Source of the DNA: Haloglomus irregulare
GTDB taxonomy: Archaea > Halobacteriota > Halobacteria > Halobacteriales > Haloarculaceae
Length of the DNA stretch: 64,000 nucleotides
NCBI RefSeq assembly: GCF_007421925.1
Contig: NZ_QMDX01000010.1
Coordinates: forward strand, 1-64,000
Direction of reading: 5' to 3'
In this document: piece after piece, positions 1-8,384 of the stretch
Layout: every line of letters begins with the position of its first letter
How positions within the stretch are numbered: the stretch's first letter is position 1
Program-made: the position numbers and the translations under genes
Notes under the pieces: generated by a model
What the model was told of the DNA's origin: nothing
Database searches by the model: none
What the model saw: only the letters and a program-made list of their open reading frames with translations

Positions 1-143
1 AGTTGAATCCTGTCGAGGAGTGCTGGAGACAACTGCAAGCGGCTCTCAGCAACCGCTTTTTCGACTCACTCGACGAGCTAACAACGGCGATCGACACTGC
101 TCTCGAGGAACTGTCTCTTCCCAAAGTGAGTAATTACTTCTAA
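1..143 (+). CDS. IS630-family transposase, C-terminal end (partial)
   Basis: The frame enters from outside the window and reads LNPVEECWRQLQ, then about 35 more residues, to a TAA at 141-143. The N-P-x-E pattern followed by W is the last block of the DDE catalytic domain of IS630/Tc1-type transposases; its Glu is the third catalytic acid. Only 47 codons are visible, so I cannot tell whether the element is intact outside the window. The stop lies a few bases from a truncated methyltransferase on the other strand, as expected if this is the right end of an insertion. Confidence 0.75.
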   Translation, partial: LNPVEECWRQLQAALSNRFFDSLDELTTAIDTALEELSLPKVSNYF

Positions 144-152
144 AGTTTACTA
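1..152 (+). mobile_element. Right end of an IS630-type insertion element (partial)
   Basis: The transposase stops at 143, and within about ten bases the opposite-strand methyltransferase frame is cut off at CTA-TAG (150-155). IS630 elements insert at TA dinucleotides, which fits a boundary near 149-154. The terminal inverted repeat cannot be confirmed because the left end is outside the window. Confidence 0.5.
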
Positions 153-281
153 TAGTTCCGCGTTATACGCGTTCGTCCTCACGTCCTCCGCGTACGTGTC
201 TGCTATTTCGTCGTAGGCAGCCTTCGCTATCGGGTCGTCTTCTGATGACACAGGGAGGTATCCGTTTATTCCAGTATACAT
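150..281 (-). pseudogene. SAM-dependent methyltransferase, N-terminal fragment cut by the IS element
   Basis: The minus strand from ATG at 281 reads MYTGINGYLPVSSEDD and then AAYDEIADTYAEDVRTN before a TAG. The segment AYDEIADTYAEDVRTNAYN is the usual first helix of haloarchaeal class I SAM-dependent methyltransferases, just before the glycine-rich SAM loop. Only 43 residues remain; the stop is created at the boundary with the insertion element. The rest of the gene, if kept, would lie on the far side of the element, outside the window. Confidence 0.6.
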
Positions 282-472
282 TAGCTTGACGGTTTCTGCG
301 GTTCAGCGGTCAGATCTGTCGGATTCGCGCGCTCTACTCGGTACGACTTCGAAAACCCATCACCGGGTGGAGGTTCCAAGGGGCCGGGTGCCTCGGACCC
401 GTCCGGTAGCCTAATGCGGCTGTTTGGGGTATGAGAGGGTGGGCTGGAACCGGTATTAGCCTGCCCCGCCCG

Positions 473-665
473 GCCCACACGTCGGCCGGCCGGGTCGATA
501 TGCAGGGCGCGGCCGCGGCCGGGATGCAGGGCGTCTGGGTCGGCCATGACGACCCCTGGGTCCGCTTCGACGGGGAGCCCGACCTGGAGTAGGGACTTCC
601 ACGACCTGGCGGACCGGCTGGGCGGCCGGGTCGCGGCACCCCGTCTAGACACCCCGTTTATGTGA
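473..665 (+). pseudogene. Degenerate C-terminus of a HAD haloacid-dehalogenase paralogue
   Basis: The plus strand reads AHTSAGRVDMQGAAAAGMQ, then GVWVGHDDPW and DGEPDLE, a stop/frameshift near 590, then DFHDLADRLGG. This lines up residue for residue, without gaps over the first 23 positions, with AHVCGPFFDVYGAMNAGMQ and DFHELADELG of the intact gene just downstream (start 687). It is therefore a decayed second copy of the same gene, of which only the last 60 or so codons can be recognised. The AT-rich box of the intact gene (about 656-664) lies inside its tail. Confidence 0.7.
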
Positions 666-686
666 CGGGCGTCAGCGTTCCCCGAC

Positions 687-1373
687 ATGACGTTCGACTC
701 CGACCGCGTGGAGACGCTCACCTTCGACTCGTACGGGACCCTGGTCGACGTGGCGGCCGTGGAGACGGCACTCGCCGAGGTGGAGGGGGTAGCCGACCCC
801 GAACCCGTCTCGAACCACTGGCGCTCGCGCTCGCTGATGTACACGATGGTCGCCAACGCCATCGACGCATACCAGCCGTTCTACGAGCTGAACCGGGCAG
901 CACTGACACACGCCCTAGCCGCGCACGGCATCGAGACCGACGCCGCCGAGCGCGACGCCGTGCTGGAGACGTACCACGAACTCGATGTCTTCGACGACGT
1001 TCGCGACGGCATCACCGAACTCGCCGAGACGTACGACTGCTACGTCGTCTCGAACGGGAACCCCGAGATGCTGTCGTCGATGGTCGACGAGGCCGGCATC
1101 GGCGGGGTCATCGAGGGCACCATCAGCGCCGACGAGGTGGAGACGTTCAAACCCGACACCGAGATCTACCGCCACGCCGCCGCCCGCACGGGCACCCCCA
1201 TCGACCGCATCGCCCACGTCTGTGGCCCCTTCTTCGACGTCTACGGCGCGATGAACGCCGGGATGCAGGCCGTCCGCGTCGCCCGGGGGACGACTCCCTG
1301 GGACGGCTTCGCCGGCCAGCCCGACCTGACGGTGGCCGACTTCCACGAGCTGGCCGACGAGCTGGGGCTCTGA
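687..1373 (+). CDS. Haloacid dehalogenase, type II (HAD superfamily)
   Basis: A 228-residue protein of the L-2-haloacid dehalogenase type, a cytosolic hydrolase that uses an Asp nucleophile. Motif I is FDSYGTLVDV with the nucleophile at D14. Motif II is VVSNGNPEML. The motif III lysine is in TFKPDTEIY, and the last acid is in the FFDVYGAMNAGMQ stretch. Length is normal for the family. The ATG at 687 is supported by a GTTTATGT box about 27 bases upstream, which suggests a leaderless transcript. A decayed copy of the same gene's 3' end lies directly upstream. True substrate unknown; the family includes phosphatases as well as dehalogenases. Confidence 0.85.
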   Translation: MTFDSDRVETLTFDSYGTLVDVAAVETALAEVEGVADPEPVSNHWRSRSLMYTMVANAIDAYQPFYELNRAALTHALAAHGIETDAAERDAVLETYHELDVFDDVRDGITELAETYDCYVVSNGNPEMLSSMVDEAGIGGVIEGTISADEVETFKPDTEIYRHAAARTGTPIDRIAHVCGPFFDVYGAMNAGMQAVRVARGTTPWDGFAGQPDLTVADFHELADELGL

Positions 1374-1437
1374 GTCGGGCCCCACCAGCCCCCGGGCGTC
1401 CCGCAACTTTTTCCTCGCCACTGGGAGTGTCGCCGTC

Positions 1438-3270
1438 GTGGCACTACCGCCGGTCACCCCGGGGATGCTGACGGTGTTCGGCATCATCCTCGCTGCGCTG
1501 GTCCTGTTCGCCCTCGAGCCGGTCCCCATCGACATCACCGCCATCGGGGTGATGGTGGCGCTGATGATCCTGGGGACCGAGGGGCCGGTGAACCTGACCG
1601 GCATCACCCCACGGCAGGGACTCTCCGGGTTCGCCTCCGCCGCGACCATCACCGTGCTGGCGATGTTCGTTCTGAGCGCGGGCGTCCAGCGAACCGGCGT
1701 GATACAGCTGCTCGGGAAACGGCTGACCGCCCTGACCGGCGACAGCGAGGGCCGCCAGCTCGGCGCCACCATCGGCGCCGTCGGCCCCATCTCCGGCTTC
1801 ATCAACAACACCGCCGCCGTCGCCATCCTCCTCCCGATGGTGACGGAGATCGCACACGAGGGGAGAACCTCGCCGTCGAAACTGCTGCTCCCGCTCTCGT
1901 ACGCCTCGATGTTCGGCGGCACGCTCACCCTCATCGGCACCTCGACGAACATCCTCGCCAGCGAGGTCGCCGCGGACCTGGGGGTGCCGGGGGCGCCGTT
2001 CTCGATGTTCCAGTTCACCGCGCTCGGTATCTTCGTCAGCGTCGCGGGCACGGCCTACCTCTTTACCCTCGGGCAGTATCTCACCCCCGAACGGATCGAA
2101 CCCCGTGACGACCTCACCGAGGAGTTCGACATGGGGGCGTACCTGACGGAGGTGACCGTCCGCGGGGACTCCCCCATCATCGGCGACACCGTGCGGTCGG
2201 CCCTGGAGGAGAGCGACTTCGACGTGGACGTCGTCCAGCTCATCCGCGGCGAGGAGGTCTTCCTCGAGCCGCTGGCCCCCAAGTCCATCCAGGCCGGCGA
2301 CATCTTCGCCGTCCGGACCGACCGCGACACCCTGGTCGAGCTGATGGACGCCGAGGGGCTGGAGATGGTCGCCCAGACCGTCGAGGAGACGGACTTAGAG
2401 GCCGCCGAGGACGCGGCCCAGAACCTCGTCGAGGTGGTCGTCGCGCCCGGGTCCTTCCTCGTCGGGGAGACGCTCGCGACCACCAACTTCCGGCAGCGCT
2501 ACGACGCGACCGTCCTGGCCTTCCGGCGCGGCCCGGAGCTCATCCGTCAGCGGATGGACCACACCCGCCTCCGCGTCGGTGACACGCTGCTCATCCAGGC
2601 CACGGCCGACTCCATCGACCGCCTGGCCGACCGTCAGGACTTCATCATCGCCCAGGAGGTCGAGCGGCCGGACTTCCGGCGGTCGAAGGTCCCCGTCGCC
2701 ATCGGCATCGTCGCCGGCGTCGTCGGGGTCGCCGCGCTCGACCTCCTCCCCATCGTCGTCTCCGCGCTCCTCGGCTCGCTGCTGATGGTGCTGACCGGCT
2801 GCCTGAAGCCGACCGAGGTGTACGAGTCCGTCCAGTGGGACGTGGTCTTCCTGCTGGCCGGGGTCATCCCGCTGGGCATCGCGATGGAGACGACCGGCGG
2901 CGCCGACCTCATCGCCGAGGGCATCGTCATGGCCGCCGGGTCGCTCTCGCTGGTCGTGGTGCTCGGGTTGATGTACGTCGTCACGGCGGTGTTGACGAAC
3001 ATCGTCTCCAACAACGCCGCGGTCGTGCTGATGATCCCGGTCGCGTTCGAGGTCGCCACCGCCATCGGCGCCTCCGCATACGCGTTCGTCCTCGCCGTGA
3101 CGTTCGCCGCCTCGACCGCGTTCATGACGCCCGTGGGCTACCAGACCAACCTCTTCGTCTACGGTCCCGGTGGCTACCGCTTCACCGACTACCTCCGCGT
3201 CGGGACGCCGCTCCAGTTGCTGCTCGCCGTGGTGACGACGGTCGGCATCGTCGTCCTCGTTGGCGTCTGA
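1438..3270 (+). CDS. SLC13/DASS-family permease with two TrkA-C domains
   Basis: A 610-residue membrane transporter. Helices fill about residues 1-205 and 418-610. Between them are two RCK/TrkA-C type domains (about 226-305 and 331-400), each with the V..GS.L.G..L pattern. The family hallmark is present twice, as NNTAAVAILLP and SNNAAVVLMIP, one in each inverted half. Members carry dicarboxylates, sulfate or citrate with Na+; the substrate here cannot be read from sequence. It starts at GTG 1438; no ATG fits better. It is likely a single-gene unit between the dehalogenase and tRNA-Pro. Confidence 0.88.
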   Translation: MALPPVTPGMLTVFGIILAALVLFALEPVPIDITAIGVMVALMILGTEGPVNLTGITPRQGLSGFASAATITVLAMFVLSAGVQRTGVIQLLGKRLTALTGDSEGRQLGATIGAVGPISGFINNTAAVAILLPMVTEIAHEGRTSPSKLLLPLSYASMFGGTLTLIGTSTNILASEVAADLGVPGAPFSMFQFTALGIFVSVAGTAYLFTLGQYLTPERIEPRDDLTEEFDMGAYLTEVTVRGDSPIIGDTVRSALEESDFDVDVVQLIRGEEVFLEPLAPKSIQAGDIFAVRTDRDTLVELMDAEGLEMVAQTVEETDLEAAEDAAQNLVEVVVAPGSFLVGETLATTNFRQRYDATVLAFRRGPELIRQRMDHTRLRVGDTLLIQATADSIDRLADRQDFIIAQEVERPDFRRSKVPVAIGIVAGVVGVAALDLLPIVVSALLGSLLMVLTGCLKPTEVYESVQWDVVFLLAGVIPLGIAMETTGGADLIAEGIVMAAGSLSLVVVLGLMYVVTAVLTNIVSNNAAVVLMIPVAFEVATAIGASAYAFVLAVTFAASTAFMTPVGYQTNLFVYGPGGYRFTDYLRVGTPLQLLLAVVTTVGIVVLVGV

Positions 3271-3324
3271 GGGGTCGCCCGCGAGCGAAACGCTTTCACC
3301 CGCGCTCGCGGAATCATCGGGTGT

Positions 3325-3397
3325 GGGACCGTGGGTTAGCATGGTATACTTCGGGCCTTGGGTGCCCGTGACCCCGGTTCAAATCCGGGCGGTCCCA
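3325..3397 (+). tRNA. tRNA-Pro (anticodon TGG)
   Basis: The acceptor stem GGGACCG pairs perfectly with CGGTCCC, with discriminator A. The anticodon stem CGGGC/GCCCG encloses the loop CTTGGGT, giving anticodon TGG. The T arm is CCGG-TTCAAAT-CCGG. No CCA is encoded, and there is no intron. Confidence 0.95.
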
Positions 3398-3462
3398 TCC
3401 GTAACTAAACAGATAGCCGCCGTTCTGCGGTCCCTCAATCCCGGGTCCGTGCTCAGTTCGAG

Positions 3463-3603
3463 GTGATCGACGTGAGCGAGCCATACTGTCGCCTCTCGCT
3501 CGACGAACTCGAGAACCCGATCTGCGACATCTGCGGATTCGAGATCGAGGAGCGCGGCCAGCAGTGCTTCGCCCGCGACGACGGCGAAATATGCGCGTCA
3601 TGA
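3463..3603 (+). CDS. Small zinc-finger-like protein
   Basis: A 46-residue frame starting at GTG 3463 (or GTG 3472). It has a C-x2-C pair in PICDICGFEIEE and further cysteines in QQCFARDDGEICAS. Haloarchaea encode many such zinc-binding microproteins of 40-80 residues, and the spacing and acidic composition fit. It sits 65 bases after tRNA-Pro and is not part of an obvious operon. No function can be assigned. Confidence 0.5.
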   Translation: MIDVSEPYCRLSLDELENPICDICGFEIEERGQQCFARDDGEICAS

Positions 3604-3838
3604 CGGGTATCGTGGCCCACGGCCCGTTCGTTGAACGGGAAGCGGCACCTGTCGGCCGGTGCCGGTAGAATCCGGGCGACGCCGTCTGTTCGAGTGGGTG
3701 GATCGGAACTTGATTGCCTTTCGGACTCCATCACGCACTCTGAGCTCCAGAGATTTCGGCGGGATTCTCACGGAGTTACTCTCGGCGTGAGTCTAACGCC
3801 CACAACCAGTGAATCCTGAGATACCTGGGATAGGTCAC
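3604..3838. other. Intergenic stretch, no gene seen
   Basis: No supported frame or RNA gene. It separates the small zinc protein from the converging membrane-protein gene. Confidence 0.5.
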
Positions 3839-4885
3839 TTAGATGACGTACGTCTCGACGACCGCAAAAAATAGCGGCAGGAATACCGACGAGACGAGTC
3901 GTGATATTATCGATAGCGACAACGGGTAGAGGCTCACGCTATCATACGCATCATGCTCCGTGCGGAGTTCCTCGAGTTTCATCTGGAGCGTTTCCAGGTT
4001 CTCAGGATTATCACCTGCCAGGAGTTGTGACTGGAGTTCGTGGATGCGTTCCCGTTTGCTGTTCATGATGCTGCGTTTGATTTCGTTCGCACGGCGATTG
4101 ATGTAGATGGTCGGAAAGGCAAAGGATCCGATGATCAAGCCGATGTAGACTGCGACAGCCAGGTAGACGATTACACTGCCGTCGCCGGCCCTGACAACGT
4201 CGAATGCGATAGGCAACGCAAGCGCGCCGAATGAGAGGAGTGTCGTCGTCCGGATGGCGAAATAGCCGATGGTGCTGAGTCCACCCAACCCGTCCGGATG
4301 TAACGGATCTATACTGAACTCCAGGGCACCGATCTCGCGGATACAGAGGATGGTTGTAACTGCCATCCGGATGCCGACGGCAGTAATCACAGCGGTCCAG
4401 ACGGCAAACAATCCATACACGAGGAAAGCAGGGTCGGTATAGCCAGTAACGCCGAACGAAGCGAAATATTCGAGATTGGCGACGAGTGCCGATAGAAGGA
4501 GTACGGTCCAGATACCGGTAGTCGCCGCCACATCACTGAAGAACGACCTGTATCGGACGGCGATAGCCTGGAGCGCACGATTGTCCTCATGTGGTGTGAC
4601 CTCAGTTGCACGCTGGATAAATGTCGTAAATATATTGTTTTCGTATCTCCATATCAGTGCGGGCCCGACTGCGCTCAGCAGCGCCGCGAGAAGCTGACTA
4701 CCGATGAACACCCGCCGAACGTCAAGACCGATGAACACGAAGAACACTCCTGTCAGGATGAACGGAATCGAGCCGACAGAGAGCAATATCGTCGGGAGCG
4801 CGCCGAGTGGACTTCTGCTCACGAAAATCCGCGAAAGCCGAGTTACCCAGACTTCGTCCACGTCTTCGTCAATATCCATGTGCAA
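3839..4885 (-). CDS. Multi-pass membrane protein of unknown function
   Basis: A 348-residue protein with about seven hydrophobic segments (for example near residues 30-52, 62-78, 121-140, 150-172 and 216-260) and one at the extreme C-terminus. Between the last two helices, residues about 265-315 form a charged, leucine-spaced helix (KRERIHELQSQLL, QMKLEELRTEHD) likely to be a coiled coil. No catalytic motif is seen and I do not recognise the family. Its codon use is less GC-biased than the core genes downstream, consistent with the accessory character of this region. ATG at 4885; a second Met follows two codons later. Confidence 0.7.
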   Translation of the reverse strand: MHMDIDEDVDEVWVTRLSRIFVSRSPLGALPTILLSVGSIPFILTGVFFVFIGLDVRRVFIGSQLLAALLSAVGPALIWRYENNIFTTFIQRATEVTPHEDNRALQAIAVRYRSFFSDVAATTGIWTVLLLSALVANLEYFASFGVTGYTDPAFLVYGLFAVWTAVITAVGIRMAVTTILCIREIGALEFSIDPLHPDGLGGLSTIGYFAIRTTTLLSFGALALPIAFDVVRAGDGSVIVYLAVAVYIGLIIGSFAFPTIYINRRANEIKRSIMNSKRERIHELQSQLLAGDNPENLETLQMKLEELRTEHDAYDSVSLYPLSLSIISRLVSSVFLPLFFAVVETYVI

Positions 4886-4980
4886 GCCGGTTGTAACAGC
4901 TATCAGCTTTTAATCATTAATGTACGCCCTGCACTGGCCGAACTGACCGGTAGCGACTCCAGTGTGCGACGTGCTGAATT

Positions 4981-4998
4981 CGCGCCCTGTATTCAGCA
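4981..4998 (+). repeat. Dispersed repeat, copy 1 (CTGTATTCAGC core)
   Basis: Reads CGCGCCCTGTATTCAGCA. Similarity to the copy at 10361 continues for about 70 bases downstream (CTGAA-CCTATCAC, then a TTCAG-TCAT block). Confidence 0.55.
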
Positions 4999-5310
4999 GG
5001 AGTTCTGAAGCCTATCACCGATCGACGGGTTCAGTAGAGTCATCATAACCGAACTACCAACTCTGCAGTACTGAAACTCGCGCCCCCGGGAGGCCCGTGG
5101 TTCAGTCGTTCGCCTCGATGACACCGCTGGTCGTCCCGGGCCGAGTGTCTCTGTTCTCGAAACACCTGACGGCGACTAACTCTCCTAGTGGAGACACGGC
5201 GAGCACGGGTCGGCCCTCGTTCCGTGAAACGGACCCGAGCTTCGACGGCAGTGTTGGGTAGGTACCGGCTTCGTCGCACTGGTGTTCGTCCACATGGAAC
5301 TCGGTTCGGA

Positions 5311-5326
5311 CACGCTGAATACAGGG
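5311..5326 (-). repeat. Dispersed repeat, copy 2, inverted
   Basis: On the minus strand this reads CCCTGTATTCAGCGTG, facing copy 1 across about 310 bases. Confidence 0.45.
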
Positions 5327-5418
5327 GGTGGGTTCACCAGGGAGGATCCGGGAGTTGGGGGGGGTCCCGCTAAGTCAGCGGTGAGAACGCTCATCGGGAG
5401 CTGACTGGCCCATCCGGA

Positions 5419-6075
5419 TCATTTGTGCACCAGCCCCAGTTTCTGTGCTGATGGGAGTTCCCAGTCGTAGGTGACCGCTGCTAGACGCGTTCCGACGGTC
5501 ACCACTGCACGCGCCACGGCAGCAGTACTCCCAGCGGCCCCCAGACTCGTTGCAATCCAGTACACAGTCCCGCCGACGACTGCACAGCTCGCATGGAGAT
5601 CATCGAAGAGGATGAACGGGGAGCGGTCGAGCAGGATATCTGCGATCGCACCCCCGCCAACCGTATTGATGATTGCAATGGCGACGATGCCGAACGCTGA
5701 CACGCCCGTTTCGGTCGCAACGATCGCCCCGGTCGTGGCAAGGACGGCGAGGCCGATTGCATCGGAGAGACCGTGATCGGATGGGTGTCCGGAGACGGGA
5801 GGGCCACGCTCAACGCGATGGTTAACCCAACGCCGACGAGGCCCAGCGTGATCTCGACTGGAGACTGGGGCGCCAACGGAACGCGAGTCACGAGGAGGTC
5901 GCGTGTGGCACCGCAGACGAAGGCCATCGTGAGCCCAACGACAGTAATGCCGAACAGGTCGAACGCCTCACGAATCGCCTCTGCCGATCGCGAGTGCGGA
6001 ACGCGATCATGCCGATAGCGTTCATGATCGCGAACGGATCATCGAACGGGATGGCGAGGACGTCGGGAAGCAGTC
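5419..6075 (-). pseudogene. TRIC/UPF0126-family cation channel, frameshifted
   Basis: The minus strand carries two halves of a protein with the UPF0126 (TRIC/YicG) duplication, in different frames. The first half reads AIMNAIGMIAF, then after a shift EAIREAFDLFGITVVGL and CGATRDLLVTRVPLA. The second half, after another shift near 5700, reads SAFGIVAIAIINTVGGGAIADILL with DRSPFILF, and ends in VHK-stop at 5419. The paired G-x-x-R/A-D-x-L-x-x-R-x-P motifs are the family signature. At least two frame changes are needed, and the second glycine motif has lost its usual R (AIADIL). The start is not clear; no ATG in frame precedes about 6050. A working channel is unlikely. Confidence 0.65.
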
Positions 6076-6280
6076 TCAGTGGTTATACGGCCAGTTATGC
6101 ATGATCTGACGAAGCCCACTCGGTGCTATCTCCCGGCTCCGGCGAAGTCCTCATCACCCGATAGGAACCGCATACTGGATATATAGGATGTGTTCAATAG
6201 TTATGCCCGAATCTGTCGTGTTATCGGGGAGATTCCAACTATATGTGGGTGCACGCATCCATCACCGGAACCGTTTGCAC

Positions 6281-7440
6281 TCAGAAGCGGTACGCGTAGG
6301 CCGAGGACAGTCCGCCACCGGGATTCCCTGGTGTGTCGAATCCGTCGCTTGTGGTCGGCGGGGCACCACCGTCGCTGGCCCCGACTAACGCCCGGTCATT
6401 ATCGATGGCGAGTGAGAAGCCGAACGTTTCGCGGTTGTCCCCATCGGGTCGCTCGGTACTGTCACGTCGCTCCCAGCTGGGTTCCCCTCTTGTGAAGACC
6501 GCCACTGGCCCGGCGCTGTCCTCGATAGCCCCCTGCGCCGGACCGAGTCCATCTCCGACTGCGAGCAGCATCGGGAGCGCATCGTCCCTTCGAGGGCAGT
6601 AGCAACGGACCGGCCCTGAGATACTCATCCATCTCCCGCTCGCTCGTAGATGTAGCACCCCCCGACGGCGCGTGCATCGTCAACCGCGACGGCCGGTGCT
6701 GCAAACGACCAGCGTCTCATCGTCGCCAGGGACCGTCTCACCGAACAGGCCGGGCCCCTCCCCTTCGGAAGCAGTCAGCCGCCCGGTTCGTTCCCACTCA
6801 CCGGACTGGTTCGGATATACACATAGGGTGCCTGAAAGTTGGCTGTCGACCTGCTCGGTCGCTGACCCGACGAACGCGGCCCGTGCGGTCATGACGACGC
6901 CGCCGGCGAAGCCATTGACTGTCTCCGGCGGCTCGATGGCGGTCGTCTGCGACCAGGGACCGTTCTCCCGGATGGCGACGGCTACACCGCCCCCGATTCC
7001 CCCGGCGATGAGCTGGTCATCGACCAGTATAAGCGACCGGCCGAACTGGCTGACTCGTGGCGTCTCCGGCGGCTTGAGTTACTCCTCGTCTCGCCATTGC
7101 CCACCGTCGAGGCCGTGTATGTGGGCTCGGCGGATGGAGGACTCTTCGCTGTCAGTTTCGACCGGTCGGGAGGAGCCGATGACCGCAGTTGTCCCGTCAC
7201 CGATAACCTCCCGGCCGAATTGGTCACGCTGCTTCGCTGGTCGAAGCGTCCCCTGTTCGCGCCACCCGGTAGCCACATCACTATCGCTGTGGAACGCAGA
7301 TACGGTCGCGAATCCCCCGTTGATGGATGGTGTTCCGAGGATAGCGTGCTTGCCTGAGAGACCACACACGGCGGGAGGGAGCCGGCGGTCGGCTGTCAAC
7401 AACTCCCCCGAAAGCTGGAGGGGGTCCGGGGGTGTCGACT
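6281..7440 (-). pseudogene. FG-GAP (beta-propeller) repeat protein, decayed
   Basis: Reading the minus strand from about 7440 gives repeated blades: LLTADRRLPPAVCGL / KHAILGTPSINGGF, then FGREVIGDGTTAVIGSS, FGRSLILVDDQLIAGG, MTARAAFVGSA, LFGETVPGDDETLVV, AVAVDDARAVGGCYIYE and FGFSLAIDNDRALVGAS, ending SSAYAYRF. This is the FG...(A/D)D-x-x-x-A-L-V-G pattern of secreted haloarchaeal FG-GAP/integrin-alpha-like proteins. A TAA interrupts the frame near 7078, a TGA near 6680, and at least two frameshifts lie in 6560-6680. No signal peptide is left. The intact ancestor was probably an exported surface protein. Confidence 0.6.
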
Positions 7441-7755
7441 GGCGCCTCGGGGGTGTCGATGGGGCCGTGCCTCCTGTCCCAGCCGAAGGTGAAGGGGCCT
7501 CGCTTGGCCCTCACCACAGCCAGCGACCGTGGTGACGAGCCACCCACAGGACCGGAGAGCAACTGCCGTCGCCCGACGCGGCCATCGGCCACCATTTATG
7601 ACACGCATGAATGGTGGAAAACTGCTCGGCACGACTCGGCTCGTGTCGCACGGCTGTCGACGGGGGCCGGCCGGCAACGGGTTGAGCCGCTCGGCGTCTC
7701 GGGTCCCCTGGCCGGAAGAGTTACACACAAGTCGGCTGGCCGTTGGGGTAGAGCA
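7441..7755. other. Region upstream of the lipoprotein, no gene seen
   Basis: About 315 bases between the FG-GAP remnant and the lipoprotein start. Open frames run through it, but none shows a family signature. It may include the lost N-terminus of the FG-GAP gene. Confidence 0.35.
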
Positions 7756-8358
7756 ATGTCGAGCCGGGAGTCACCGTCGACGGAGACGCTTTCCTGCCGT
7801 CCAACACGAGTTACCCGTCGTGGACTTCTGGCGGCGTCCAGCGTGGCGCTCGCGGGGTGTTCCTCGCTCGGCCGCTCCGACGGGTCCTACGAGCGCTCCG
7901 AGATCGACCTCGGGATCGGATACACGGTGCCCGATCGAGACGACCCCAACGATATCGTCCTGTCGCTCGAGTGGGATTGGGCACACGAGAACGGCGGGTC
8001 CGAGCCAGACGACGCGATGGTGATCGGCTGGCCCGCAGACCAGTGGGAGCTGGTGAGCGCGGGACCGCTCCTGCGTCCGCACCGTTCAAACCCGTGCGAG
8101 CGGGTCACCGCCGTGGGGACGATCGACGGGATGGGTGGAGTGCGGTTCAGGTGCGACGATACCGACAGTACCGATTACAAGGAGTACGGAGGCACGGTGA
8201 GGTGTCGGCTCGCTCCGACGACCGACTCTCTCGGAGAGTCGGTCTGGACCGTCTACGGCAAGTACGCGCACCTGAACGGCGACGCAGAGACGGCGGTCGA
8301 CGGCTGGTTCGAGGACCTCCCCGTCGCCTGGAGTGCGGAAATGGCGGCCGAGTTCTGA
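7756..8358 (+). CDS. Tat-exported lipoprotein of unknown function
   Basis: A 200-residue protein from ATG 7756. Residues 17-36 contain twin arginines and a hydrophobic stretch ending in a lipobox (TRRGLLAASSVALAGCSS), so it should be exported folded by Tat and lipid-anchored at the Cys. The mature part is rich in Asp and Gly and has three further cysteines after the anchor (NPCERV, RFRCDD, VRCRL). I recognise no domain. The open frame extends upstream without a stop, but the Tat motif fixes the start. It sits alone between pseudogenes. Confidence 0.7.
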   Translation: MSSRESPSTETLSCRPTRVTRRGLLAASSVALAGCSSLGRSDGSYERSEIDLGIGYTVPDRDDPNDIVLSLEWDWAHENGGSEPDDAMVIGWPADQWELVSAGPLLRPHRSNPCERVTAVGTIDGMGGVRFRCDDTDSTDYKEYGGTVRCRLAPTTDSLGESVWTVYGKYAHLNGDAETAVDGWFEDLPVAWSAEMAAEF

Positions 8359-8384
8359 CCGAGGCACGGCCCGCCGAGAGCGGG

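Larger units (their letters stand above)
4886..5418. other. Gene-poor stretch bounded by an inverted pair of the CTGTATTCAGC repeat
   Basis: Contains one direct copy of the repeat (4981-4998) and one inverted copy (5311-5326). Between them a 63-codon minus-strand frame (5102-5293) reads GSVSRNEGRPVLAVSPLGE. It could be a protein remnant, but I cannot match it to a family. The arrangement resembles a worn small mobile element. Confidence 0.35.

Noticed and set aside
281-862. 193-codon minus-strand frame over the start of the dehalogenase gene
   Set aside because: Ser/Arg/Pro-rich shadow; overlaps the dehalogenase remnant and the intact dehalogenase, both with real motifs on the plus strand.
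5102-5293. 63-codon minus-strand frame inside the inverted-repeat segment
   Set aside because: Some protein-like content, but no family match, no promoter and no clear start; mentioned only as a possible remnant.
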